Shown one piece after another: positions 33,099-44,681 of a DNA stretch of 64,000 nucleotides. This DNA is from Anisodus tanguticus (taxonomy: Eukaryota > Streptophyta > Magnoliopsida > Solanales > Solanaceae). The notes below the pieces were generated by a model that was not told where the DNA came from, did not search any database, and saw nothing but the letters and a program-made list of their open reading frames with translations. Every line of letters starts with the position of its first letter. Within the stretch, counting starts at the first letter, position 1. Made by a program: the position numbers and the translations under genes. The DNA is taken from contig CM067549.1 of the NCBI GenBank assembly GCA_034509755.1, positions 36,724,001 to 36,788,000 on the forward strand. Reading direction: 5' to 3'.

Positions 33099-34049
33099 AT
33101 GTCTAAGAACAATTTTCACCCTGCCCTCACGGTTTCCAATATCAAGCTAAGTGTCCCTATTGTCCTTGAGATGGAAAACGTTCAATATGCAACGTGGGCG
33201 GAGTTGTTTAAAATTCATGCTATATCTTATCAAGTTCTTCATCACATCATTCCTCCCGCTAGACCCCTTCATGCGGAGGATCCTGAGTTATGGATTACAC
33301 TTGATGCTACCGTTCTTCGGTGGATATACGCCACTATTTCGGTGGACCTTCTACAGACGATTATGGAGCCAGATACCATGGCTATGGCTGCATGGAATAG
33401 ATTGCGTGACATATTCCAAGACAACCAATATTCCTGTGTCGTCACACTCGAGCAGGAATTCTCTCTCGTTCGAATGGACGAATTTCCGAACGTTTCTGCA
33501 TATTGCAAGAAACTAAAGGAGTTGGCGGATCAACTCCGTAATGTTGGCGCACCAGTAACAAATAATCGTCTAGTTCTACAGTTGGTTGCCGGTCTTTCGG
33601 AGGCCTATAATGGTGTTGGAACTCTCCTTCGCCAAAGCAACCCTCTTCCCGACTTCCATCAAGCCCGCTCCATACTGACATTGGAAGAAGCCGGCTTGGC
33701 TAAAAAGGCGGCTACCGGAGCAAGCCCAGTTGTCATGGTGGCGTCCTCTCCTAGCCCTTCGGGTTTTGGTAATAATTCGGGCCAAAACCATAATAATGGT
33801 GGCGGCAAGAATAATCGCAAGAATAATAACAAAAATCGCAGGGGCAAACGCGGCGGTTCTGGTGGCGGTTCCGGTGGTCAACAAACAGGCGGTGGGTCCC
33901 AACCAGGGTACAATAGCCCACCACCGCCATGGGCCCAGCAGTGGGGCCAATGGCAGTGGAACCCGTACCCTCCGGCAACAGTTTCCAGCGGCCAGTGGGC
34001 TGGCCAACAATCCAGGCCCAATACCCAGCATTGGCGGCCCACTGGCTAG
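33099..34049 (+). CDS. gag: gag of Copia element E
   Basis: 316 codons from ATG at 33099 (MSKNNFHP). This start is preferred to one upstream because it begins the conserved Copia gag N-terminus. Residues 10-60 hold a gag N-terminal segment around YATWAELFKIH. Residues 85-210 form a UBN2-type capsid domain (WNRLRDIFQDN, LADQLRN, LQLVAGL). The tail has no zinc knuckle but is Asn/Gly/Arg-rich (KNNRKNNNKNRRGKRGG), probably binding RNA, then Pro/Gln-rich. It ends in TAG at 34047-34049. The same frame stays open beyond it into the protease, so the stop is probably a mutation in a single gag-pol frame. Confidence 0.85.
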   Translation: MSKNNFHPALTVSNIKLSVPIVLEMENVQYATWAELFKIHAISYQVLHHIIPPARPLHAEDPELWITLDATVLRWIYATISVDLLQTIMEPDTMAMAAWNRLRDIFQDNQYSCVVTLEQEFSLVRMDEFPNVSAYCKKLKELADQLRNVGAPVTNNRLVLQLVAGLSEAYNGVGTLLRQSNPLPDFHQARSILTLEEAGLAKKAATGASPVVMVASSPSPSGFGNNSGQNHNNGGGKNNRKNNNKNRRGKRGGSGGGSGGQQTGGGSQPGYNSPPPPWAQQWGQWQWNPYPPATVSSGQWAGQQSRPNTQHWRPTG

Positions 34050-37000
34050 TGGCCCAGCAACGGCAACCACAGCAGTTACGACCCAGTTCCAACACGGCCA
34101 GGAGTCCTTGGGCCCAGACCTCCGCAAGCCCATCATGCAGCAGGCCCCACTCAGACCGATATCGAGGCCGCGATGCACGCGTTGGGATTGACTCAACCGG
34201 ACCCAAATTGGTACATGGACACCGGGGCCACTACTCACATGACTTCCGAATCAGGTACTCTCTCATCTTATTCCAATTTGAGCACCCCTCGGGGGATAAT
34301 TGTTGGTAATGGCAGTTCTATTCCAATTCTAGGGTATGGTCAGAAAACGTTGTCCCCCCCCAATCCACCACTCCTCTTGAAAAATACTTTACATGCTCTT
34401 AAATTGATTAAAAATTTAGTGTATGTCCGAAAGTTCACAAATGACAATTCTGTTTCTATTGAATTTGATCCTTTCGGTTTCTCTGTGAAGGATTTCAAGA
34501 CGGGGAGTCATCTCATGAGGTGTGATAGTAGGGGGGATCTGTATCCTATCATGCCCGGTTTCAGTCCATCGAGTCCAAATTTGCCGTCGCCTTTTGCGCC
34601 ATCTCTCCTTCCATGTGGCATGCTCGTCTGGGTCATCCGGGATCTTCTATTTTATCAGCTTTAGATAAAAATAGCTTTATTTCTTGTAGGGGTACGAGTC
34701 GTACTCCAATTTGTCAGTCTTGTTCTTTAGGAAAGATTGTTAAGTTACCGTTTGTAGACTCCAATTCTCATACTTCTATACCATTTGACATTATTCATAG
34801 CGACTTATGGACATCTCATGTTCTTAGTTCAATGGGTCATCGATATTATATTCTCTTTTTAGATGATTATTCTAGATTTTTGTGGACGTTTCCAATTGCG
34901 AATAAATCACAAGTGTTTTCCGTCTTCATCAAATTTAGAGCGTTCATTCGTACTCAATTCGAAAGAGAAATAAAAAATATTCAATGTGATAATGGGAAAG
35001 AGTATGACAATAGGGAGTTTCGGGAATTTTGTGCTACTAATGGGATAAATTTTCGTTTTTCATGTCCTCATACATCTTCACAAAATGGGAAAGCCGAACG
35101 CAAAATTCGTTCCATCAATAACATTGTCCGAACTCTCCTAATTCATGCCTCCATCCCTCCATATTTTTGGCATCATGCTCTACAAATGGCCACATATCTT
35201 CTTAACATAATTCCTTCTAAAGGTCTGACATATTCTTCGCCCCTAAAAATCCTGTATAATAAAAACCCGTCTTATTCCCATCTTCGGATTTTTGGGTGCT
35301 TGTGTTATCCGTTATTCCCATCCACCACAATTAACAAACTTCAGGCTCGGTCTACCCCGTGTGTGTGTTTTGGGTTATCCGTCAAATCATCGTGGTTATA
35401 AGTGTTTTGATTTATCCTCCAAGAAAATCATAATCAATCGCCATATCATTTTTGATGAAACTCAATTCCCATTTACGAAAGTTCATACTCCCGAACCTAA
35501 GTCATATAATTTTTTGGATGACCAAATATCCCCGTATATTATTCGGAATTTTTCGGACATCTCCCGTACCCAAAATCCTCCAAATGGGCCCACCGCCCAC
35601 CGGACCCACAAGCCGCCACATCCAGCAATTTCTGCCACTGGAACAGTTCCAGCAATTGGGCCTGTCCAGCCCAATTCTGAAACTGGTCCAGAAACCGAGC
35701 CCGGCATTTACCGATTTGGGCCAACAAGCCCACTGCCTGCTGGCCAGTCCGTCCTGAGCCCAGAAAATTCCCAAAATTCCCTCAATTCTTCCTCGAGTCA
35801 TAGACCGGTCACTCGTAGTCAGCGGGGTATTTTTACACCTAAAAGACATTTTAATTTACATTCTGATGTCTCTAAATCCCCCTTGCCCCGCAATCCTGTG
35901 TCTGCATTAAATGACCCTAATTGGAAAATTGCTATGACTGATGAATATAATGCTCTTATTGATAATAAAACGTGGGAGTTGGTGCCCCGTCCATATGGTA
36001 TTAATATTATCAGGTCTATGTGGATTTTTGCTCATAAGGAGAATTCAGATGGGTCCTTTGCTAGACATAAGGCGCGACTTATTGGTGATGGTAAGACTCA
36101 GCAGGTTGGAATTAATTGTGGTGAGACGTTTAGTCCGGTGGTCAAACCGGCTACCATTCGCACTGTGCTTAGCTTGGCACTTTCAAAGACTTAGCCAATT
36201 CATCAGTTGGATGTCAAGAATGCTTTTCTATATGGTGATCTCAAGGAAACAGTCTATATGCATCAGCCGTTGGGTTTCAGGGAACCCAACCGCCCTCATC
36301 ATGTCTGTTTGTTGAAGAAATCATTATATGGGCTTAAGCAGTCTCCACGGGCCTGGTATACACGATTTGCTAACTTTGTTTCGACTATTGGGTTCACTCA
36401 CAGCAGGTCAGATAATTTCTTGTTCATCTACCGCCGTGGTTCGTCATTGGCCTATATTCTGTTGTATGTGGATGATATCATCTTGACTGCCTCTTCCGAT
36501 GCCTTGCGCCAGTCTATCATGACCATGCTCAGTTCTGAGTTTGCTATGAAAGACTTAGGGCCTTTGAGTTATTTTTTGGGGATTGCCGTCAAGCGTCATT
36601 CAGGTGGGTTGTTTCTGTCTCAACGAAAGTATGCTGCTGAGATCATCGAGAGGGCTGGGATGTCATCCTGTAAGTCCACCTCCACGCCAGTTGATGCAAA
36701 CCCAAAGCTAAGTGCCGCAGCAGGTGCACCATACGAGGACCCGACCCGCTATCGCGGTCTTGCAGGGGCCCTCCAGTATCTTACCTTTACCAGACTGGAT
36801 ATTACGTATGCGGTTCAGCAAGTGTGTTTATTCATGCATGATCCCAGAATTGAGCACATGAATGCAATCAAACGCATCATTCGGTATATTCAGGGGACAC
36901 TGGACTATGGGTTGCACTTGTATCCTTCATCTACATCCACACTTGTCTCTTACACGGATGCTGATTGGGGTGGTTGTCCCGACACCAGACGGTCGACGTC

Positions 37001-37433
37001 TGGCTACTGTATGTTCCTCGGCAACAACTTGGTCTCCTGGTCGGCAAAGAATCAGGCAACTTTATCACGCTCAAGTGCAGAGGCAGAATATCGAAGGGTA
37101 GCAAATGTGGTTTCCGAGTCATGTTGGCTACGCAATTTCCTTTTGGAGCTTCATTGTCCCATTCAGAAGGCAACCTTGGTATATTGCGATAACATTAGTG
37201 CCATCTACCTTTCAGGTAACCCAGTTCAATACCAACGCACTAAGCATATCGAAATGGACATTCACTTTGTCCGTGAAAAGGTTGCAAAGGGTCAAGTTCG
37301 TGTATGCCATGTCCCGTCTCGGTATCAAATTGCAGACATCTTTACAAAGGGTCTCCCAGCGGTTCTCTTTGAAGATTTTAAGGACAGTCTTAGCGTTCGA
37401 AGACCGCCCGCTATGACTGCGGGGGTGTGTTAA
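34050..37433 (+). pseudogene. pol: pol of Copia element E (PR-IN-RT-RH), broken
   Basis: The protease is WYMDTGATTHMT at about 34211. The pre-integrase block has MWHARLGHPG at 34613 with ICQSC at about 34710. The integrase core has HSDLW, CDNGKEYD and KAERK (34795-35100). A Pro-rich linker follows. RT runs from about 35930, with YVDDI at 36464-36478, and RNase H (SYTDADWGGC at about 36950, HIEMDIHFVREK at about 37245) runs to 37433. Breaks are frameshifts near 34600 and 35365 and a TAG at 36192-36194, where C has TGG. From 36195 to 37433 the frame is open for over 400 codons. All catalytic residues I looked for are present. Confidence 0.9.
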
Positions 37434-37798
37434 ACAAAGTTAATATACCTGTGATATACACTGAATATACAGCAGTATATATCACAGGTATACAAAGCGA
37501 TGGATGGGCGGCGCAAAGCGATGGGCAGGTTGGGCCTCGGCAGTGGGCCTCTCGGCCAGACCATACAGAATTGTGGACAACACAATATTGTATATATGGT
37601 ATATATATTTGTAGTATATTGTAGTGTAAAGGTTACCTTAATTAGTGTTATACACTTACCATAATTGTATAGTTAGAATTATGGTAGAATAAGGATTTAG
37701 AAGTAGAATAGGAATAGGATCTTCCTATTATGGAAATATGTAACTTGTATATATAGCCTTTCAATTAATGAAAATAATCAAGGGGATTATTTCTTTCA
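37428..37798 (+). repeat. 3' LTR of element E
   Basis: 371 bp, TGTTAAACAAAG...TTATTTCTTTCA, after the purine tract GCGGGGGTG (37419-37427); the last codons of pol overlap its start. An inverted repeat near the start (about 37444-37492, tatacctgtgatatac against gtatatatcacaggtata) could form a hairpin. Confidence 0.92.
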
Positions 37799-37832
37799 CT
37801 AAGATTTCTACATGGTATCAGAATGTTAGAGC
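37799..37832 (+). repeat. 5' LTR end of element F and its primer site
   Basis: ctaagatttctaca (37799-37812) closes the split LTR of F. TGGTATCAG at 37813 begins a tRNA-Met-type primer site interrupted by a few extra bases before AGAGC. Confidence 0.7.
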
Positions 37833-37988
37833 TCTTCTCGCTGCTTAAACCTTAAAATAATAACAAAACCTGCTCCCTCCTTCACAAATTGTTCCTACAA
37901 CACCTGCTGCTAATACTCTCTCAACTTCATCACTCCACCATCTCATTGCCTCTTGTTCCATCAAATTTAAGCCAACTAACTATCTAAT

Positions 37989-38662
37989 ATGGAGGACACA
38001 GATGCTCCAACTGATTCAAGTAATGATATTAACCTATCTCATTAAAGAAGTTGCATTTGAATCATCATCTGTGAAAACCAATGAGAAAACTGCTGAGGCT
38101 AGTTCTGAAAAGGCTAGTGAAACAAGTTCTGGAAAGGATGTTGTGGACAGTAGCAGTAGTGATGATTGGGAAGAGAAGGATGTACTGCTCAGGAGTTAGA
38201 TTTCAGGCACCTTGACAGAAGAGTGCATGTATCTTATAGTAGGTTGCTCTCTGCTAAGGAGATGTGGGAGTGCTTGGAGGAGGCTTATCGTAGGTGCTTC
38301 GAGCTGTGTTTTTAAAGAAGGATCAACAAAAGAAATCTCTAATTATTTCTTTCGCAAGGAATCCCAGTTATAGCTCTTTGAATTTTAACAAAGGACTTGA
38401 AGAATCTCAATGGGAACTAGGAATTGATGAATCTCTATTGGAACTAGGAATTGCTGAAAATTATTCTTTAATTTTTGAAAAATATCGTTTGAAACATGAG
38501 AGGTTTAAGGTGAAAACCCCAGAGAGGTTTAAGGTGCAAATTTCAGAGGTTCAATCAGGTGGAGGAGGAGGTGATGGGGTAGTGGTGGAGGGGTGGTGAT
38601 GGTGGTAATAGTCAAGGGCAAGGGCGAGGTAAAAAGACATCCAGTTCAAGTATGCGAAATTA
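37989..38662 (+). pseudogene. gag: gag-like gene of element F
   Basis: Starts MEDTDAPTDSS 176 bp after the LTR, in a gag position. After an early stop, an acidic Ser-rich head (KTAEASSEKASETSSGKD) appears in a second frame. A third frame gives SYSRLLSAKEMWECLEEAY (about 38225-38290), a good match to the UBN2 capsid domain of Copia gag. Then come FLKKDQQKK...NPSYSS, FKVKTPE and a Gly/Gln tail GNSQGQGRGKKTSSSSMRN ending at about 38662. The family is shared with 16087-16508. No protease, RT or 3' LTR follows before the MITE at 39207. It may be a gag-only element or a truncated one. Confidence 0.55.
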
Positions 38663-39198
38663 GTTATGTAAAATAAAAGGCAAATCAGAATGTCATCATA
38701 TGTTAAATTACACTAATAGTATACTTTAATAAAAAGTTATATTATTAATGTGTGCAAGTTAAATTCTCTTGTTAAAGAACTCCTGCGTTGACTTGTGTTA
38801 ATGTATACAACACAAAGGTTAATGATTCATTTAGTTTCCATCATTTGTATTTGTTTTTAGTTAAATTCTTGTTTGACACAATTTCATGTTAATATATTTG
38901 CTTCAAAATCATGTAATTATTAGATGTTTGTACTTCTGCTGTGACAAAATTAAGATTAGTTAATCATGTAATTAGATGTTTGTTTTAGATATATACGTCT
39001 TGTGAATAACAGTGGAGATGAAAATAATCTTTTTCCTACAAATAAAAATGCTTACAAAATGTGTGTTATTTTTCGTTCACTAGGATTTTCAGTGTTTTTT
39101 CCAAACATTCTGCAGTTTACAAGCATGATTTTACTCTGTCCCATCCTGATCCCAAAAATCTTGTTATAGAATAACCAAACAGATCTGCCAATGTTGGA
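38663..39198. other. AT-rich stretch, nothing recognised
   Basis: It holds no frame of note and no second copy of the F LTR, whose start would be TGTAGAAC. Confidence 0.5.
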
Positions 39199-39206
39199 GT
39201 TGTTGG

Positions 39207-39981
39207 TAGGAGTGAGCACGGGTACAGGGTACCCAGATACCCGATCGGAACCGACACTAACGGGTAGGTTCCGGATAGATATATTATAATAACGGGTAGG
39301 TTCCGGGTAGTAAAATTAGGAACCGATCAATGTCGGGTCCGGTTCCGGTTCTGGCAAATAGAGACAGGGTACCCGGACCCTGAACCGATACCCGAAACCT
39401 ATGAAATATTAAATATTTTTACTTTTTTAAGTCCAATATTTTTTAGTTAATAAAAAAAATAAAAAAAGGCCATACTAAAGTACACAATTTAAGGGGGGGG
39501 GAAATCCAAATGCAAAAAGTCACTTTCACAATCAAGAAATAAATCAAATAATACAAAGTGACAATCATAAGCAGAGAAAAAGCCAAAAGCGAAAGAAAAC
39601 TGAAAAACTGGATTTTTTAAACTATGTACTCCTTTAAGTTATTGAAAAAGAAAGCTAAAACGAAAATCAAAGCAAATCTTTGAAACATTCTTGGGATATT
39701 TGCTCCGAAAGGATTCTTTATGGGTTTTGTGGCACTGACTTTTAGAGTATAAGCAGACGAGTTTATTCCTAAACCAAAGCTGTTATACGAAGGCATTATT
39801 TTGCACAAAGAAACACCGATTCCGGGTACCCGGAATCTACCCGGAACCATAGGGTCCGGGTAGGTTCCGGGTAATGATTGCTACGGGTAGGTTCCGGATA
39901 GTAAATTTAGGAATTGATCTTTTACTGGGTAGGGTCCCGGTAGTTCAAAAACATTAGGGTACCCGGACCCGTTCACCCCTA
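39207..39981. mobile_element. non-autonomous hAT-type MITE with GGGTACCCGG/GGGTAGGTTCC repeats
   Basis: 775 bp with inverted ends TAGGAGTGAGCACGGG and CCCGTTCACCCCTA, flanked by a perfect 8-bp duplication GTTGTTGG (39199-39206 and 39982-39989). Subterminal zones (39217-39400 and 39825-39975) are made of short words around gggtaggttccggg and gggtacccgg. The core is AT-rich and has no transposase. The plan matches the MITE at 16650-17464 but with different words. Confidence 0.88.
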
Positions 39982-39989
39982 GTTGTTGG

Positions 39990-40547
39990 GATCAAAAAAA
40001 TCAAGGCATCATGCGGAAACTAACAATTGCAACTCTTTAACGAGGATAAACCAGACACAAAGAAAAATTATAAAAAAGACTTTGATAATATGATATGGGT
40101 TTGGTCAATTGACCTACATATAAAAAACTAATATTAAAGAAAATTTAAAAAACTATTGGGAGAAAATCTTCCCCAAAACAAAACTCTTTAAACGACTACA
40201 TTGTGTATTATTCTGTGTATTCTAGTTGTGGAAGGAGGTCTTCAATTTATAGATGTCCACAACTTTTCCTCCAAAAAAGGAATAGCCAAATATGGAAGAG
40301 AATCCTTTCAGGAAAAGTAAAAATATTTATGGTAATACTTTGACTTTCCTTCAAAAGAAAAGTAAAACTCAAATATGGTAAAAACAATCAGGACAAAAAC
40401 CCTAACAAATCTCCCCTTTTTTGCCTAAATTTTCTGACAAAATAATCTTCATCCTCCTTCTTCATATAATCTCCATCACTGGTGCTTGTCATGGTTAAAA
40501 ATAGGTGTGATTTTAAAATTGGAGCCCTATGCTTTAAAAGTAATCAT
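39990..40547. other. AT-rich stretch, perhaps antisense retroelement leader
   Basis: The bases aaccctaacaaatctcccc (about 40399-40418) recall the complement of Copia LTR or leader sequence, but I cannot pair any ends. No gene is seen. Confidence 0.3.
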
Positions 40548-40690
40548 TAGGGGTGTCAATGGTTCGGTTCGGGCTGTTATTTTAAAAATTATTTACCATA
40601 CTATTTTTTCGATTACTCTAATATGTATAACCAAAATTTGAATTTTCAAAATCGTCCCTATCATTTCGGTTCCTCTTCGATTTTGGTACT
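40548..40690. mobile_element. hAT-type end fragment
   Basis: TTAGGGGTGTCAATGGTTCGGTTCGG at the left is typical of plant hAT MITE ends, followed by ttcggt-type words. No matching right end or duplication is visible before Copia G, so this is one end or a remnant. From about 40690 to 41017 I see nothing else. Confidence 0.4.
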
Positions 40691-41017
40691 GTTCAGTATT
40701 TTTCAAAACGTCACCTAAACAATTTAGAGACGTGTTTTTGACATACAAAACATATAAAGAAGAAGATATATCACTTTCATTATAAAATTCATAAACTTGA
40801 CAATGGGTTCCTAAAACGTTTCATGAGCAATGAAAGAAGTAAAGCACATTAAAATTGCAAAATCTCAAAACAATATTATCGGGCAAGTGTTATTTGAACT
40901 TTGATTTAGTATAGAACTGCATGATGATCAAATATATTTTGAAAAAAATGAGCGAACGTAGTTTGACACTCGAAATTATTTTAATTTTTATTGTCTTTTT
41001 CTTATGTGTATATTCAC

Positions 41018-42950
41018 AAAGGAGAGGAAATGGCAACTTCAACTATAGATGAAGAGGTTTTAGACCTGCTAGACAAGCAACAAACAATCAGACTAATCAA
41101 AATCAAGGAGGAAATCAGAATAAGGGAATAAATGGTCCTTAAGCATGTCAAATTTCTGGTAGGAATAATCATACTGCTTTAAAGTTTTTTTATAGGTGTG
41201 ACTATTCATATCAGGCTGCAGATGAATTACCACAGGTGTTGACTGCTGTAAATCTTCATTCAACTGCCGAGGATGCTACTATGAATGTTCTGGTGCCACT
41301 AGTCATATGGTGAATTCATCAGGTAATTTACTTGATCTCAAAACCTACGATGGATCTGATAAAATTATTGTTGAAAATGGTTCTAAATTGAATATCACTT
41401 ATGTTGGAAATACAACTAAGTCAGGATTGAAATTGAAGGAAGTTCTTGTGGTACCAAAGATTACTAAGAATCTACTCTCAGTAAATAAGATTGCTAAGGA
41501 TAGTTGTTGTACCCTTGAATTTGATGAATCTGATTTTGTCGTAAAGGACAGAAGACAAGGAACCTCCTGTCCAAGGGATCTAGAAAGGATGGACTTTATG
41601 CTTTGGAGGATAACAATCTGTATGCCTGACTGCATCACAAGACTAGATGAACTCAGATATTATTTGGCATGTTAGATTATGACATCCTAGTTTGAAGTCT
41701 TTAAAAATTTTGAGTAGAAATAGTTGCATTGATGTTAGTAGTTGGAATAAAATTCCTATTGTTTGTTCTAGTTGTCAGTTGGGAAAAAGTTGTAAACTAC
41801 TATTTAGTTTGAAAAATAAAATTGAAGAAGAACCTTTGTTGAAAATCCATTGTGATCTTTGGAGGCCTACTCCTATTGAATCATCTCAACATATGAGGTA
41901 TTATGTAGTGTTTGTTGATGATAACACAAGATACACATGGATTTATCCCTTGAGAAAGAAATCAATTTTTTTGAAACATTTCTAAAATTTCAAAAAATGG
42001 TAGAAAGGCAATTCTCCAAAGTGATAAAAATATTTCAATGTGACGGAGGTGATGAGTTTATGAAAACAGAATTCATCAAGCATCTGGAAGACTGTGGCAT
42101 TACTAGGCATATTTCTTGTCCAAATACACTAGAACAAAATGAAATTTCTGAAAGAAAGCACAGAGATATAGTTGAGACTGGTCTGACTTTGTTGTTTCAT
42201 GCAAAACTTCCTTTATCTTGTGGGTTGAAGCCTTCTTGACTGTTGTATCCCTCATAAAAAGGTTTCATTCTTCCATGTTAAACATGGAGACCCTTTTTGT
42301 GAAGTTATATAGTGCTCAGCTTGACTACAACAGTCTAAAGGTAAGTTTTCTCCAAAGTCCTATCCTTGTGTGTTTATAGGGTATAGCAACCTCCACAAAG
42401 GCTACATATGCTATCATCCCCCTACAAGAGGAGTTTATATTTCTAGACATGTGATATTTGATAAGTATACATTGCCTTGTGTGCACTCAGATCAGTCCAA
42501 GGCAAATACTGATACTTCAACTCACTTGGATACTTTTGTTGAGTTTTTTTTCTCAACTGCAGGCTCAAAATACAGGTTTTTATACTTTAAGGGAAGTGTT
42601 GTAGTCAATTACTGACCAAAAAGATGAAGTTACTGATAAAAATGAAGTTGGTATTACCACAAGATATGGAGTTGTTGCACAAAATAGAGTAGCATGTGGA
42701 GAACACTATGTTGCACCAGTTGTTTTTTAACTAGTTGCAGATGCTACTATTTCAACTAGTCAAACTCATGTACCAGACTCCAGTTCCGAAGAAGAATCAA
42801 GCAATGCAGGAGATCATTCAAATGATGAGGTAGAGGAAGTAGGAAATTCAGCTGAGCCAAACAATATCAACAATGTAGAAGTGCAGCAAAATGTGTTCTC
42901 GGTAGAAAATCCTCAAGGTATAAATCTGGAAATTGATTGATCAAAATGGT
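41018..42950 (+). pseudogene. pol: Copia fragment G (gag end, PR, IN, linker)
   Basis: Starts in the Asn/Gln/Gly-rich gag tail with a knuckle-like QISGRNNHTALK at about 41145, where Cys is replaced by Ser. The protease region has GATSHM at about 41298. The pre-integrase block has CQLGKSCKLLF at about 41775. The integrase core (IHCDLW, CDGGDEF, ISERKHRD) is at about 41845-42170, and the tail GYSNLHKGYICYHP at about 42370-42430. An acidic linker runs to about 42950. RT and RNase H never appear, and no LTR is seen. Several stops and frame changes occur. It is a distinct Copia branch from A/B/D and C/E. Confidence 0.8.
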
Positions 42951-44681
42951 TAAACATTGAGGAACATGATGCTATAATATGTGAGGAAAGGCAAATAACA
43001 CTTGAGAACATAGGCACAAACACATGACCAGTTACAACAGAACATGAGAACCCAAAGAAAATGCACAGGAGCAGGCTCCAGTTTTGTCAAAGTATATGCC
43101 AACTAACACAAAATTCAGAGTCCTTTTATTTATTTACTTGAGCATGCATTAAAACTAGGTGGATGAACTTGTGAATAGGCAGTAGCAACATGACACACAT
43201 GAAAACATGTAAGTATTCTTCCCTAAGCATTCATGACAGAGACTTGGCTAATTTAAAATACAAGAAGGGACTTTACTTAATGCTAGACTTGTGCCAGTAA
43301 GTGTATTTATGCATAGTATAGATGACATGACTTTAAAGAAAATTGAACTTACAAACTAGACAAGGTAATATGACATGTGGAGAGCTATTCTGCTACATGA
43401 CATGAACATGATTATACAACAAACACACACCAGTCATACACTTCAAACAACATGCTACAATATCACATTTTAGCTAAATCTACTACTAGATGACATAACA
43501 AGTATGATATGACTTAATTAGACTAATTCATACTTCTAACTCTGCATTCAGATCCTGAATCAATTCACAATAATATTAATACTCTAAAATAGGATGTAAT
43601 ACATTACAATATCACACATTAACATAAACTTACTAAATTTAAGCACAGTAAACGACAAAGAATTTGAATTCCAGAAATCTACCATTTGATCAAATAAACA
43701 ACAGTGATCAACTGTAATCATCCATCAAATATTTCTAAAGCATAAACGAACTAACAAACTCAACATGCTTAAACACTAAGCGTATCAACGTAAATAGACT
43801 ACATTATCACTAAATCAGTAATAAACACGCAAACACAAAAAATAAGAAAAATGGGGAGTCTGAGTTTACGGACCTTCTCTAGGTAGTGAATCGAGGCGTC
43901 GTCTCGAATTGTCGAGTCCGCTCGGAAAAGTGTGTTTATGCGATTGAAAATAAAATGAGCTTGAGGGTTTCGTGGCTATGTCGAGACAGAAACGAGAGTA
44001 AAAGAAAGGATTTTTCATAATCGAAACTTGTTCAAGAAAGGATTTTTCCGTCGTTAAAATTATTGAAATAAAAATAATGATGTGATAATAATAAAAACAT
44101 AATATTTGCGAAATGCTAATGCTTAAAAATAAAAAATGCGATGCCGTTTTGCGAAAAATAAAATAACATAGAATATTAGGACAAAAACTATGATTAGGAT
44201 ATTAAAAGGTAAATGATAGTAAAACAAAATACGAATAATAATAATAATAATAATGATATTGAGAATAATAATAATATACATATATGTATATATATTAAAA
44301 TTATTTTGAGGTGTCAAAATATTGTAAAACTGCAAATAAATAATCGGAAGAGGGGACAAAATTAGGTGTCAACAGTGTGTAAAGTCAAAAGTGAACAAGT
44401 AAAGTAAACGGAGGGAGTAATATTTTTTTCCTTTATTTTAATTTAGTGGACATGATGTTTGAATTTTGGAAGTAAGAAAATTTCCTAAAGTACGTTTCAG
44501 AATTTATTGATTGAAAAATATCTTATTGCACTTCTTCAACTTTTACTGCATTTAAGTACATTAATAATATAATTAATCCAGAACTCATTGTTATGTTGTT
44601 GCTATTATAAGACTAATCAAAGGATTATATATGAACTAATATGGTTGGGCTATTATATTATTATCAATTTATCATGGTCGT
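42951..44681. other. noncoding stretch with small repeats
   Basis: AT-rich, without a supportable gene. It contains an ATA/AAT microsatellite at about 44234-44280. At 44378-44421 it reads gtaaagtcaaaagtgaacaa and then acggagggagta, which looks like one end of a Stowaway-type MITE. The matching end may have been separated by the Athila insertion or lost. Confidence 0.45.
44677..44681. repeat. target-site duplication of the Athila element (left)
   Basis: GTCGT, against GTCAT at 56067-56071. The single difference is CG to CA, the usual product of methyl-cytosine decay. Confidence 0.75.

Larger units (their letters stand above)
32512..37798 (+). mobile_element. Copia LTR retrotransposon E, nested in the LTR of F
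   Basis: 5,287 bp with LTRs of 431 bp (32512-32942) and 371 bp (37428-37798), a primer site, gag, pol and a polypurine tract. The flanks are CTAGA at 32507-32511 and CTAAG at 37799-37803, alike but not identical. The LTR size difference is a deletion of about 60 bp between GGGCCTCGGC repeats in the right LTR. It is related to C and to the minus-strand pieces at 18085-19976, with features of the Ale/Retrofit-like branch. One reading frame is kept over long stretches, so it is among the younger insertions. Confidence 0.92.

Noticed and set aside
33442..34238. Long minus-strand frames opposite the E gag tail
   Set aside because: They arise from the Gly/Asn/Pro-rich composition of gag on the other strand; no independent homology or start context.
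44123..44359. Minus-strand frame rich in Ile and Tyr
   Set aside because: Translation of the ATA/AAT microsatellite and neighbouring AT-rich DNA.
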